The notes under the pieces: model-generated | Told to the model about the DNA's origin: nothing | Databases searched by the model: none | What the model saw: only the letters and a program-made list of their open reading frames with translations | Assembly: GCF_050113715.1 (NCBI RefSeq) | Contig: NZ_JBNJQR010000005.1 | Coordinates: 62,001 to 126,000 of the forward strand | Origin: Brevibacillus_H ginsengisoli | GTDB taxonomy: Bacteria; Bacillota; Bacilli; Brevibacillales; Brevibacillaceae | DNA: 64,000 nucleotides | Direction of reading: 5' to 3' | Program-made: the position numbers and the translations under genes | Shown here: positions 25,668 through 33,763 of the stretch, piece by piece | Numbering within the stretch: position 1 is the first letter of the stretch | Layout of the letters: every line of letters begins with the position of its first letter

Positions 25668-25755
25668 GATTACGATCGTTTCTTTTAAGTGTCAAGCTCT
25701 AGGTTTTAGAATAGTGTGGTAACTGGATGAAAAGATAGGATCGGAGAGAACTCAA

Positions 25756-26595
25756 ATGATGAGCAAGCTAGAATTTCAAAAACACGAAGCGCGATATTAT
25801 ATAGGTACAGTACTCCTAACCACTTGGCTTGTAACCATGCTCCTGTTTATCAATCCATCTGTTGGAATACGGTCATTTACCTTTCTTATGTTTATCCCGG
25901 CAATCATTGCGATCATTTTTATGAAAATCACCAATAGCAAACCCGCTCGATTCAAAAAAAGGTTGAATATGAAGTCACTTTTATTTGGTATTTTGTATCC
26001 GATTTTCTTTATTTTCCTCTGCGCTTTTATTTCCTATATAACGAATGTAGCAACGATTCATGTACAAAAAGGGCTGGATTTGAAAAGTATCATAACGATT
26101 ATCGTTACGCTGTTTGTAAGTTTGTTTGCAGTTTGGGGAGAAGAGTACGGATGGCGGGGCTTCCTGTTGCCTAGACTCACAGAGCAATACGGAAAAACGA
26201 AGGCAACCATGATAGTGGGAATCGTTTGGGCTCTGTATCATGTACCTGCCGTGTATTTCTTGGCCAAAACGACGGGAATTGGTAATCCGTTATTACTATG
26301 TACGATCCAAGCTTGTGTGGTTTTTACGCTCAGTTTTGCTTTTTCCTACTGTTATTACTTATCAGGGAACTTACTGCCTGTTTTGCTGTTTCACTCAGTG
26401 TGGAATCTAGTGAATACTACGGTACTTGGCGATATTTACAAAAATGAGCAAGGAATTGTACAAGGGAATTTACTGTTTATCAACGCAGAAGGTATTCTAG
26501 GGCTGTGTTTGGGAGTGGTTTTCCTTTTCTATTTTCTAAAACAATTTAAAAAAGAGAATGTCATGCTCCATACATGTGAGGAGGGGAAGAAGTAG
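25756..26595 (+). CDS. CPBP-family intramembrane glutamic protease (CAAX protease/Abi-like)
   Basis: A 279-residue polytopic membrane protein with the conserved CPBP motifs: GEEYGWRGFLLPRL (EExxxR), WALYHVPAVY and the C-terminal FHSVWN. These residues form the intramembrane active site. In Firmicutes such proteins often give immunity to bacteriocins or act in membrane stress. The divergent position next to a LiaRS-like pair fits that. GGAG lies nine bases before the ATG. Confidence 0.88.
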   Translation: MMSKLEFQKHEARYYIGTVLLTTWLVTMLLFINPSVGIRSFTFLMFIPAIIAIIFMKITNSKPARFKKRLNMKSLLFGILYPIFFIFLCAFISYITNVATIHVQKGLDLKSIITIIVTLFVSLFAVWGEEYGWRGFLLPRLTEQYGKTKATMIVGIVWALYHVPAVYFLAKTTGIGNPLLLCTIQACVVFTLSFAFSYCYYLSGNLLPVLLFHSVWNLVNTTVLGDIYKNEQGIVQGNLLFINAEGILGLCLGVVFLFYFLKQFKKENVMLHTCEEGKK

Positions 26596-26599
26596 GATT

Positions 26600-26818
26600 G
26601 AAGCGAAGTTTACAGTGGCGTCAGACAGGAGGCTAGTACCGTACATGGGGGAGTCAGGGGAGCGGCGATCCTCCAGCATTTGGAACGTTGAGCCGGAGGG
26701 CACACCCGTTTCCAAAAACCAGAGGATCCCTGCCGATAAACTCGACAGGCTGCCCTACAAGCCTGATGAAAACGGTACAGATACGGATACGTTCGGATGG
26801 AGACATCAGACGGTATGA
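26600..26818 (+). pseudogene. Fragment resembling a cadherin-like surface-protein repeat
   Basis: The frame contains VEPEGTPVSKNQRIPADKL, then PYKPDENGTDTDTFGW. This resembles the tandem repeats in large surface proteins of Bacillales (pattern: IPA..LD.L.Y.P...NGTD.F.W). It has no start of its own and is broken on both sides. Base composition is richer in GC than the flanks. Identity is tentative. Confidence 0.3.
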
Positions 26819-27262
26819 TCAACTATTTTTTTGGCGAACTTTAAAATTCCCATAATCAATAACAACGATCTCCCCATTTTCATCTATGCGTAAGTTACGA
26901 GAAATTGGGTTACTCTTAAATTTTGAGATATCAAGAGGAATAATTCCATTTTCCTTAAATGCCACTCCCAGTTCGTAAAGTTTTTGCTTGAATTCTCTAT
27001 CTTTCGGGAATTTTTGGGTATATTTTTTCATTTTCAGCCAACGATATTCATTCTCGTATTCGATAATTTCGGCAAGATGTTTTCTTACTGGAGATGGAGA
27101 TGAATGATAGATTGTTACTTCTCTCGCGTTGACTTTAATCCCTCTTTTTGATCTAGCAACTTTCAAAACGTAGCCATCACCAAGGTCATAGACGATTCGA
27201 AACGCCCCCCTCCCGATTGCTTTCATCCCTTTAATTTGATTTTCAATGCTGTTTTCAGTCAC
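26819..27262 (-). CDS. Minimal protein-kinase-like protein (147 aa)
   Basis: A very small protein carrying isolated kinase landmarks: a glycine-rich loop GRGAFRIVYDLGDGY (residues ~17-31), the Lys of VLKVAR, and near the C-terminus NLRIDENGEIVVIDYGNF, where IDYG replaces the metal-binding DFG. An HRD catalytic loop is reduced to ISKFKSNPISRNLRI. At 147 residues it is about half a normal kinase domain. It resembles small Bacillus kinase-like proteins of unknown role. The GTG start at 27262 follows AAGGTGG. Confidence 0.65.
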   Translation of the reverse strand: MTENSIENQIKGMKAIGRGAFRIVYDLGDGYVLKVARSKRGIKVNAREVTIYHSSPSPVRKHLAEIIEYENEYRWLKMKKYTQKFPKDREFKQKLYELGVAFKENGIIPLDISKFKSNPISRNLRIDENGEIVVIDYGNFKVRQKNS

Positions 27263-27535
27263 AAGAAAACCACCTTGCGTAAGAAAGTTTTAATTTTTCC
27301 CTTATATGCTATGTTGAAATTTTACAGGGTGAATAGGTAATTTCATTATAATCAATCCTATTTATTGTCCTAATAATGGCAAATAGTTGAAAATCTATGA
27401 CTTGGAATTTACTGAATGAGGAAATATTTCTTTTATTGGGATATATTTTCGTTTTCTATACTTCATAGAGATTTATTCCTTGGGGTGAGCAAAATTCGCT
27501 TGGGATTAGATTGAAGGGGGGAAGAGGCAGGAAAC

Positions 27536-27566
27536 GGCAACTCAATCCGCAGGGGAATCAACAGTG
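27536..27566 (+). repeat. 31-bp dispersed repeat, copy 2
   Basis: It matches 16351-16381 at 28 of 31 positions. The flanks differ. It sits in the 597-base gap 27263-27859, which otherwise holds only a MocR-like fragment and a terminator. Confidence 0.55.
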
Positions 27567-27625
27567 GATGCAAGAAAAGGATTTGATTGTGCAAGTCCAA
27601 AGACGAAAGAGATGAATGCTAGAAT

Positions 27626-27745
27626 CTACTTCAAATTTAGAAATTCATTCAATGCTTTTTCCATAATACCAACCGCTTTATCCATTTCTTTCTCAGATAA
27701 ATGGGAGAAACCGAATAATCCACCAACCATACATACCGTCTCCTC
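27626..27745 (-). pseudogene. C-terminal remnant resembling a MocR/PdxR-type regulator
   Basis: Read on the minus strand, this encodes MVGGLFGFSHLSEKEMDKAV, then GIMEKALNEFLNLK and a stop (complement of 27626-27628). The F-G-F-S-H-L-S-E-K-E block resembles the C-terminal end of PLP-dependent GntR-family (MocR) regulators and aminotransferases. Nothing upstream extends it, so the rest of the gene is gone. Confidence 0.4.
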
Positions 27746-27785
27746 CAATCAGATCCACAAATTCCACTTTGAAGATTATTGAACA

Positions 27786-27825
27786 AACAGCTGCCGCAGG
27801 GTGTTCTCTGTAACAGCTGTTTTTT
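27786..27825 (+). terminator. Terminator-like hairpin
   Basis: AACAGCTG pairs with CAGCTGTT around a 20-base loop and is followed by TTTT on the plus strand. On the minus strand, for the marR gene, the T-run is weaker. Confidence 0.55.
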
Positions 27826-27859
27826 GGTCCTTTTGTAGTCTGGATTTTCTAAAATACTC

Positions 27860-28321
27860 CTAATTCACCTCAACTGGCACGCCATCGTCGAAGCTCATTT
27901 TTTGCAAGATGGTACGTAATACTTCAAGTTCTTCAGTGGTTACTTTCGAAACGAAATGTTCCTGAATCCCTTTTGCATAAACGGGCCAAGCCTTTAAGAA
28001 CTCTTTTTGTCCTTCTCTTGTCAGGACGGCGAAGGCACCTCGCCGGTCTGTGTCACTCCTTTCTCGAATAATGAGGTTCTCTCTTTCAAGTCGGTCAACT
28101 AAGCGGGTTAGGCCGCTCCTGCTCAAAACAACGGATTTGCCAATTTCGTTAATCCGTAGGCGCTTTCCAGGCGCTTCATATAAAGCAATTAATACATCGT
28201 AAGTTGAAAGGGGGACTCTTTTTTCAGAAGCCAAGTCCTGTTCAATCAAAGTAATCATTTGGGCATGAGCTTTTAAAAAAGTACGCCAAGCCTCTAATTG
28301 TTGAGGGGCTAATTTGTCCAT
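27860..28321 (-). CDS. MarR-family transcriptional regulator
   Basis: About 153 residues with the MarR winged helix: RLRINEIGKSVVLSRSGLTRLVDRLERENLI and the wing ERSDTDRRGAFAVLTREG. It is divergent from a DoxX gene, and two matching palindromes lie between them, so it most likely represses both. The ATG at 28321 follows AAGGAG by ten bases; an upstream in-frame ATG at 28390 overlaps the operator. Confidence 0.9.
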   Translation of the reverse strand: MDKLAPQQLEAWRTFLKAHAQMITLIEQDLASEKRVPLSTYDVLIALYEAPGKRLRINEIGKSVVLSRSGLTRLVDRLERENLIIRERSDTDRRGAFAVLTREGQKEFLKAWPVYAKGIQEHFVSKVTTEELEVLRTILQKMSFDDGVPVEVN

Positions 28322-28372
28322 GAACGGTTCATCTCCTTGAAATAAGCACCATGGTTTTACTATAGAACAAAA

Positions 28373-28390
28373 TTGTTGACTAAGCAACAA
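28373..28390. promoter_or_regulatory. MarR operator site 1
   Basis: TTGTTGACTAAGCAACAA is an 18-base inverted repeat (TTGTTG/CAACAA with a six-base centre), as MarR dimers bind. A near-copy lies 49 bases downstream. Confidence 0.7.
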
Positions 28391-28421
28391 ATCACATGGT
28401 ATTATTTTGTTGCTTGATCAA

Positions 28422-28439
28422 ATGTTGACTGAGCAACAA
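28422..28439. promoter_or_regulatory. MarR operator site 2
   Basis: ATGTTGACTGAGCAACAA repeats site 1 with two changes. A third, partial TTGTTGC lies between the two. The site is 20 bases before the DoxX start and could cover its promoter or ribosome site. Confidence 0.65.
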
Positions 28440-28458
28440 AATAATATGACGGGAGAAG

Positions 28459-28890
28459 ATGATCGTGAAAGGAAGAGTAACAGATATTGCTCATGCTGTT
28501 TTACGAATTTCATTAGGGTTCATTTTTGTTGCACATGGAATGTTCAAATATTCATGGGGGATGGGGAACCTGGCCGACTGGATGGCACAACAGGGTTTTC
28601 CGTTATCCGGCGTATTAGCTCCTCTTCAAACAGGGGTGGAGTTAGTAGGAGGGCTGCTGCTGATGCTTGGGATCGGTACGCGTTATATCTCCGCAATTTT
28701 TTCTTGCATTCTACTTGTGGTGCTTTTCAAGGTAAAGTTGTCAGTTGGTTTTATTGAGGCGAATGCGACCGGGCGTGAATTTGACTTTATTCTGCTTGTG
28801 GTCAGTCTTTTCGTTGCATTTACAGGAGAGAGCACTCATGATAAAGCGATAAAAAAGCGCTTTTCGCAGGAGACAGTTGGGAAAATGTAA
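28459..28890 (+). CDS. DoxX-family membrane protein
   Basis: A 143-residue protein with four hydrophobic helices and typical DoxX sequence: VLRISLGFIFVAHGMFK, LQTGVELVGGLLLMLGIGTR and FDFILLVVSLFVAFTG. DoxX proteins are often found under MarR or YodB-type regulators and linked to thiol, quinone or oxidative stress. Function here is inferred from that pattern. Confidence 0.88.
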   Translation: MIVKGRVTDIAHAVLRISLGFIFVAHGMFKYSWGMGNLADWMAQQGFPLSGVLAPLQTGVELVGGLLLMLGIGTRYISAIFSCILLVVLFKVKLSVGFIEANATGREFDFILLVVSLFVAFTGESTHDKAIKKRFSQETVGKM

Positions 28891-28957
28891 TCGTCTGTGA
28901 AAACCGGAGTAGAAGGGAGTAACTGATACAGTTTTAATAACGTGGATATAACTTGCC

Positions 28958-29007
28958 GAGGCGGATTGTGGATTTTAAATTCCACGACCCGCCTCCACCA
29001 TACATAA
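28958..29007. repeat. Palindromic ~50-bp repeat element, copy 1
   Basis: GAGGCGG pairs with CCGCCTC, and an inner GTGGA pairs with TCCAC. It ends CCACCATACATAA. A second copy of identical length lies at 34780-34828 with changed but still complementary inner arms. Each copy sits directly before a terminator downstream of a plus-strand gene. The stem arrangement recalls a tRNA acceptor plus T arm. Nature unknown. Confidence 0.55.
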
Positions 29008-29012
29008 TAGAA

Positions 29013-29038
29013 ACACCACTCGATTGAGTGGTGTATTT
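29013..29038. terminator. Terminator between doxX and the convergent kinase gene
   Basis: ACACCACTC and GAGTGGTGT form a perfect 9-bp stem with a GATT loop, followed by ATTTT. Confidence 0.75.
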
Positions 29039-29079
29039 TGGTCGATGAAATCCTCATAATCATACAAACAAGAGAGCCA

Positions 29080-30468
29080 TCATTCACGTTTTCCAACAGG
29101 CAACTCCATCTTCACATAAAACCCCTTCCCAACATCACTTGATAATACCAACGATCCATGATGCGCTTTGGCAATTCGTGCGGCCATCGGCAATCCTAGT
29201 CCATGCCCGTTAGCGCGGGGACGCTTTCTTGTGGAGGAGTAGGGGAGTTCAAGCAAATCTGGAAGCTCGTTTTGAGGGATCCCTTTCCCGTTATCCGATA
29301 CGATCATCCGACAGACCTGATTACTTGGATCAAAAGAAGTTTGCACCTGGATGTGGCAACCATCCGGATTATGGTCGATGCTGTTTTGCAATAGATTGGT
29401 AATGGCGCGCAGCAGGAGTCGTTCATCCCCATTGATCTTTGAGCTTTCATCCAAAATTTCTACATCGATCACGAATGGCTCATCCAACCCGTTATTCAGC
29501 AGGTCGGACGCCGCTTGTCTGACGACCGCCGCCAGCCGTATCGGTTTCTTGCCTAGAGGCTGCATCTCGTATTCGAGCATGGAGACGAGATTTAAGTCGC
29601 TCACCAAGGAGCGCATACGTTCTGCCTGCTGCCGGATAACGCCAGCTTGCCGCCTATGCTCTGTGGGAACTTCGTCACTTTCTGCTATATCGCTCGCGTA
29701 GCCAAGCACCATGGAAAGCGGTGTGCGTATGTCGTGTGAGATGCCGGCAATCCAGTTGAAGCGGGCTTCGTCTCTGGTTTTCAAGGAATCGTTCTTCTTT
29801 CGCAAAAGTGCTGACGCGTGATTAATGCTTGTTGCGAGGTTTGCCAATATTCCTTTTGGTTCGATCATGACCGCTTTGTCTTCCGCAAGGGCTTGTATGC
29901 CATGAGTCAGCGGACGAATGGAGTGAATCAGTTTGGACCCGATCAAGAGTGACAAACCTAAGGCCAGGGCAATGTTTCCTACCAAAAGCCAGAACATCTT
30001 CAAGGGCAGGTTTTCGACCCATGCGACGGGCAGGACATGCTGATATTTGGCGAAGGTGCTTTTTGGATAGCCAACGACCACTAAGCCATCTTGATGCTCC
30101 CAGGTGAAAACAGGATAATCCATCAAGTAACTGCGCGAAAACTTTGCCACGTCTGATAGCGAATAGGTTCGCTCGATTTCAGTCGGTAGATGGAAATTCC
30201 ATGTCACGTTTCCCTTGGTGTCAATGAGCATCGCCCACGCCTGATTTTCTTCCAGCAGCCTTTGAGAGCGAGAGTCCATAGTGTAAGAATCTGGTGTGCC
30301 TTGCAATCCCTCAGCAATGTTTTGCACAACGGTGGAGGGAGAGGAACCGTTGTTGATCCCGTTTCCTACCCAGACCGAAAGTACAATAAAATTAAGGACC
30401 AAAAGAGAAAGGGAGATAAGAATGGTCGAGTTAACAAAGCGCTTGATGATGCCGACAGTGCCTTCCAT
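29080..30468 (-). CDS. Sensor histidine kinase (lantibiotic-immunity type system)
   Basis: A 462-residue kinase with two membrane helices (near residues 12-34 and 160-180) framing a ~125-residue extracellular sensor, then a linker, HisKA (GISHDIRTPLSMVLGYAS) and HATPase_c (NLLQNSIDHN, SDNGKGIP, GLGLPMAARIAKAHHG). The response regulator gene lies two bases upstream on the same strand. The pair diverges from a LanFEG-like ABC transporter, the arrangement of peptide-antibiotic resistance modules. Confidence 0.9.
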   Translation of the reverse strand: MEGTVGIIKRFVNSTILISLSLLVLNFIVLSVWVGNGINNGSSPSTVVQNIAEGLQGTPDSYTMDSRSQRLLEENQAWAMLIDTKGNVTWNFHLPTEIERTYSLSDVAKFSRSYLMDYPVFTWEHQDGLVVVGYPKSTFAKYQHVLPVAWVENLPLKMFWLLVGNIALALGLSLLIGSKLIHSIRPLTHGIQALAEDKAVMIEPKGILANLATSINHASALLRKKNDSLKTRDEARFNWIAGISHDIRTPLSMVLGYASDIAESDEVPTEHRRQAGVIRQQAERMRSLVSDLNLVSMLEYEMQPLGKKPIRLAAVVRQAASDLLNNGLDEPFVIDVEILDESSKINGDERLLLRAITNLLQNSIDHNPDGCHIQVQTSFDPSNQVCRMIVSDNGKGIPQNELPDLLELPYSSTRKRPRANGHGLGLPMAARIAKAHHGSLVLSSDVGKGFYVKMELPVGKRE

Positions 30469-30470
30469 CC

Positions 30471-31181
30471 TTATTCCCCCTTCACGATGAGCTTGTAGCC
30501 TAGTCCCCGAACGGTTACAAGATATTCGGGTTGAGAGGGATTGGCTTCAATCTTCTCACGGATACGGCGGATGTGTACCATTAGCGTATTTTCATATCCG
30601 TCATAATCATCGCCCCATGCTGCCTGGCAGAGGGCATCACTGGTTACAATGCGATTTTGGTTTTCGTAAAATTTGGAAAGTAAGGCAAGCTCCTTTGCTG
30701 TCAAAGGGGATTCGTTGTCTCCATTCATGACGGTCCCAGACTCCAAATCAATGACGCGTGTACCCAACTGAAACACCGGGCGTTTTTCCTGCGTGTGGGG
30801 AATATATACCCTTCGCAAAATAGCCGTCAAACGCAAAACAAGCTCCCTCGGCAAGAATGGCTTCACCATGTAATCATCCGCCCCAAGCCCCAACCCCAAG
30901 ATGCGGTCTTCATCTTGCCCTCTCGCAGATAGGAATAGGACAGGCATGTTAGAAATTTGACGCAATGATTGAAGCAGGGAAAAGCCATCGCCATCCGGCA
31001 GCATGACATCCAGAATAGCAAGGTCAGGCATTATCGAACGGCAAAGCTCTATAGCCTCCCCGCAATTGGACGCTTGATAAATGCGCATAAACCCTTCCTT
31101 GCGCAGAAATCGATCCACCATATTCCGTATTTCAGGCTCATCATCCACAATGAGGAGCTTTTTATTTTTTAATTCTTCCAT
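30471..31181 (-). CDS. OmpR-family response regulator
   Basis: A 236-residue regulator with a receiver domain (LLIVDDEPEIRNMV, phosphorylation Asp in LAILDVMLPDGDG, and K in DDYMVKPF) and a winged-helix output domain ending GENTLMVHIRRIREKIE-type sequence and TVRGLGYKLI. It is expected to activate the divergent LanFEG-like genes 155 bases away. Confidence 0.92.
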   Translation of the reverse strand: MEELKNKKLLIVDDEPEIRNMVDRFLRKEGFMRIYQASNCGEAIELCRSIMPDLAILDVMLPDGDGFSLLQSLRQISNMPVLFLSARGQDEDRILGLGLGADDYMVKPFLPRELVLRLTAILRRVYIPHTQEKRPVFQLGTRVIDLESGTVMNGDNESPLTAKELALLSKFYENQNRIVTSDALCQAAWGDDYDGYENTLMVHIRRIREKIEANPSQPEYLVTVRGLGYKLIVKGE

Positions 31182-31336
31182 AACCCATCACCTATCTTAA
31201 CTATAGCGATTTTTCATCGATGTACATGTCTTTTTCGCAAATTTAAGGCTGGTGTAAGGTCATTTTCAGGTTGATGAAAGAACGCTTTGCCATACTTGGG
31301 TTGTAAAGATTCCTGTCAAATACAACGGAGGTATGT

Positions 31337-32248
31337 ATGAATCCAATCATTTCTACCCATAAACTATCGAAACGGTACGGAGATGCCTTATGTGTAAAGG
31401 ACGTCGATCTATCCGTGTGCGAAGGGGAGATTTACGGTTTCCTGGGTCCTAACGGTGCTGGTAAATCGACTACCTTGAAAATGATTTTGGGGCTTGTCCG
31501 GCCCACGAATGGCCAAGTAGAGGTCTTTGGGAAGGACTTTCAAGCAAACCGCCAATTCGTATTAAGCAAGGTTGGGTCACTGATTGAATCGCCATCGTAT
31601 TATGGACATCTAACAGGGCTGGAGAATATGCGTGTGGTGCAAAAGCTTTGGGATGTCCCTAATAAAAACATAACGGAGGCACTGAAAATCGTCCGGCTGG
31701 AAAACCACAAGGATAAAAAAGTAGCCCAGTACTCCTTGGGAATGAAGCAGCGATTAGGGATCGCTATGGCCATGCTCGCGTTTCCGAAACTGCTGATTCT
31801 GGATGAACCGACGAACGGCCTGGACCCTGCAGGTATCGGAGAGATTCGCGAGCTGATCAAAACGTTGCCGAAGCGTTACGGGATGACAATCCTGCTGTCC
31901 AGTCACCTGCTTTCCGAAATCGAGCAGATCGCAACCTCGGTAGGCATTATCAACCATGGACAAATGCTTTTTCAAGGAAGCATGGATGAGTTGCAGCTCA
32001 AAAGCAGACCCCAAATCGTGATCAAGACGCAGAACAACCTCTCGGCAATGGAAGTGCTCGTTCGAAAAGGATTTTTCGCCAGACACGAGGAGGATACTCT
32101 CATATTTGAAAATCTCACGGATTCACAGGTGGCGCAGATGAACAGAAGCTTGATTGCAGCTAATATCGATGTGCTGCGCATTGAGGAGCATAAGCGGAGC
32201 TTGGAGAACATTTTCCTTGCTATAACGGGAAAGGGGAACAGTCTGTAA
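31337..32248 (+). CDS. ABC transporter ATPase, LanF/bacitracin-resistance type
   Basis: A 303-residue ATPase with Walker A FLGPNGAGKSTT, signature YSLGMKQRLGIAMAML, Walker B LLILDEPTNGLDPAG and the C-terminal extension of LanF/BcrA proteins. With the two permeases it would pump peptide antibiotics off the membrane. GGAGG sits six bases before the ATG. The last base of its stop codon is the first base of the next ATG. Confidence 0.9.
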   Translation: MNPIISTHKLSKRYGDALCVKDVDLSVCEGEIYGFLGPNGAGKSTTLKMILGLVRPTNGQVEVFGKDFQANRQFVLSKVGSLIESPSYYGHLTGLENMRVVQKLWDVPNKNITEALKIVRLENHKDKKVAQYSLGMKQRLGIAMAMLAFPKLLILDEPTNGLDPAGIGEIRELIKTLPKRYGMTILLSSHLLSEIEQIATSVGIINHGQMLFQGSMDELQLKSRPQIVIKTQNNLSAMEVLVRKGFFARHEEDTLIFENLTDSQVAQMNRSLIAANIDVLRIEEHKRSLENIFLAITGKGNSL

Positions 32249-33003
32249 TGAGAGCGATCCGGCTTGAATTCTATAAACTGCGCCGTAAACACTTGTGGCT
32301 GATGACCGCTTTGTTCCTTTGCGTAGAGCTTGCTTGGGCGTTTATGGCAGCCAGCATGTCCTTTTCCCGCAATCCTGATAACGCTGGATGGGAGACGATC
32401 ATTGCCTTACTGTCCACGATGAATGGATTGTTTTTGCCCATCCTTTCGGCAATTATTGTATCCCGCATTTGCGATATGGAGCACAAGGGAAATACGTGGA
32501 AGCTGCTGCTGTCCATTTCCGTCAAGCCTGGACAACTCTATGCAGCCAAGTATGGTTGCGCGTCTGTGCTTATGCTTTGTGCCTGCATATTCCAAGTAGT
32601 AGCGATTGTTGCTTTTGGAAAAATGAACGCTTTTCTTCAACCTGTCCCCATCTTGCTGTTGGTTCAATTCCTCGTCGGAACAACGGTAACCAATTTGGTC
32701 GTCATCGCCTTGCAGCAATGGATATCCACAGCGGTGAAAAATCAGGCTTTTGCGCTCTGTCTTGGCATGCTTGGCGGCTTTATCGGCATGGTGGGCGATT
32801 TGTTTCCCTTATCCGTAAGGCGATTTTTGGTGTGGTCTTACTATACGGGATTAAGTCCCATTACCCAGCAGTATACAAGCGACAAGATTCACTTCTTCGT
32901 AAGGGAGATCAGCGCATCTCTGCCTGTGGCAGGAATATTGATGGCCGTTGCGATCACTATTTTTTTGGCTGGACGTAAGTTTGTTTCCAGACTGGAAGTA
33001 TAG
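32248..33003 (+). CDS. LanE/MutE-type immunity ABC permease
   Basis: A 251-residue membrane protein with six hydrophobic segments. It begins with the charged IRLEFYKLRRKHLW motif and has SRICDMEHKGNTWKLLLS in the first loop, both typical of LanE/LanG immunity permeases. Translationally coupled to the ATPase (TAATG). Confidence 0.85.
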   Translation: MRAIRLEFYKLRRKHLWLMTALFLCVELAWAFMAASMSFSRNPDNAGWETIIALLSTMNGLFLPILSAIIVSRICDMEHKGNTWKLLLSISVKPGQLYAAKYGCASVLMLCACIFQVVAIVAFGKMNAFLQPVPILLLVQFLVGTTVTNLVVIALQQWISTAVKNQAFALCLGMLGGFIGMVGDLFPLSVRRFLVWSYYTGLSPITQQYTSDKIHFFVREISASLPVAGILMAVAITIFLAGRKFVSRLEV

Positions 33004-33013
33004 GGGGATATCG

Positions 33014-33745
33014 ATGTTAAAACAGTGTATTTTAGCAGAGTGGGAAAAAATGCGACACTCCCATCTATGGATGGTGTTGATGATTCTGCCTCTGGTGAGT
33101 GTCTTCATTGGTTGTGCCAATTTCCTCATGAATCAAGGGACGCTCCAAAAGGAATGGTACAGCTTATGGTCGCAGGTCGGACTGTTCTATGGGGAGTTTT
33201 TCTTTCCTATTCTGATTGCCATCATCTGTTCGTTTCAATGCCGATTGGAGCATCAAAACAAGAACTGGAATATGGTCATGACCGCACCTGTATCCGTTGC
33301 TTCTATTTTCTTAGCCAAACTGGTGGTAGTAGCCGTCCTGCTGGCGATGGTGCAAGGTTTCTTTTTCTTCCTATATGTTTGCGGGGGGAAGCTGGTAGGT
33401 TTGCAGGCTTCACTTCCGGGAGAATGGCCAGGTTGGCTGTTTCGCGGCTGGATCGCAGCCATTACGATCAGTGTTTTTCAACTGGCGATCTCCATGCGTA
33501 TCCGTAGTTTTGCGGCGCCTGTTGGAATCGGCTTGTGTGCCACGTTTTTCGGATTGGGCATGTATGTGATGCACGCGAGCTTGTTTTTCCCTCATTCGCT
33601 CTTAACCTCTGGAATGGGAGTGTTGAGTCAAGAGGGACTTACAGCAGGTTCCAGTGTTGTATTTTACATGATGAATCTGTTGTACATGGTGGTCATTAGT
33701 GCAGGAGTCATCTATCAGTTGCGAAAAAGAGATGTGGTCGCTTAA
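33014..33745 (+). CDS. LanG/MutG-type immunity ABC permease
   Basis: A 243-residue membrane protein with six hydrophobic segments, related to the previous gene (ILAEWEKMRHSHLWMV start, CRLEHQNKNWNMVM loop). The ATG at 33014 is preceded by GGGGATATC; the frame is open further upstream but that part overlaps the previous gene. No lantibiotic precursor or modification gene is nearby, so this looks like self-standing resistance. Confidence 0.85.
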   Translation: MLKQCILAEWEKMRHSHLWMVLMILPLVSVFIGCANFLMNQGTLQKEWYSLWSQVGLFYGEFFFPILIAIICSFQCRLEHQNKNWNMVMTAPVSVASIFLAKLVVVAVLLAMVQGFFFFLYVCGGKLVGLQASLPGEWPGWLFRGWIAAITISVFQLAISMRIRSFAAPVGIGLCATFFGLGMYVMHASLFFPHSLLTSGMGVLSQEGLTAGSSVVFYMMNLLYMVVISAGVIYQLRKRDVVA

Positions 33746-33763
33746 CCTGGTCGCAGAATCTAG

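Noticed and set aside
27564..27782. Plus-strand 72-residue frame as a gene
   Set aside because: It lacks a convincing ribosome site, and the opposite strand contains a recognisable MocR-like tail in the same interval.
32388..33507. Long alternative-frame open frames inside lanE/lanG-like genes
   Set aside because: Sequences are rich in Cys, His and Trp without motifs, while the chosen frames encode clear permeases with start/stop coupling.
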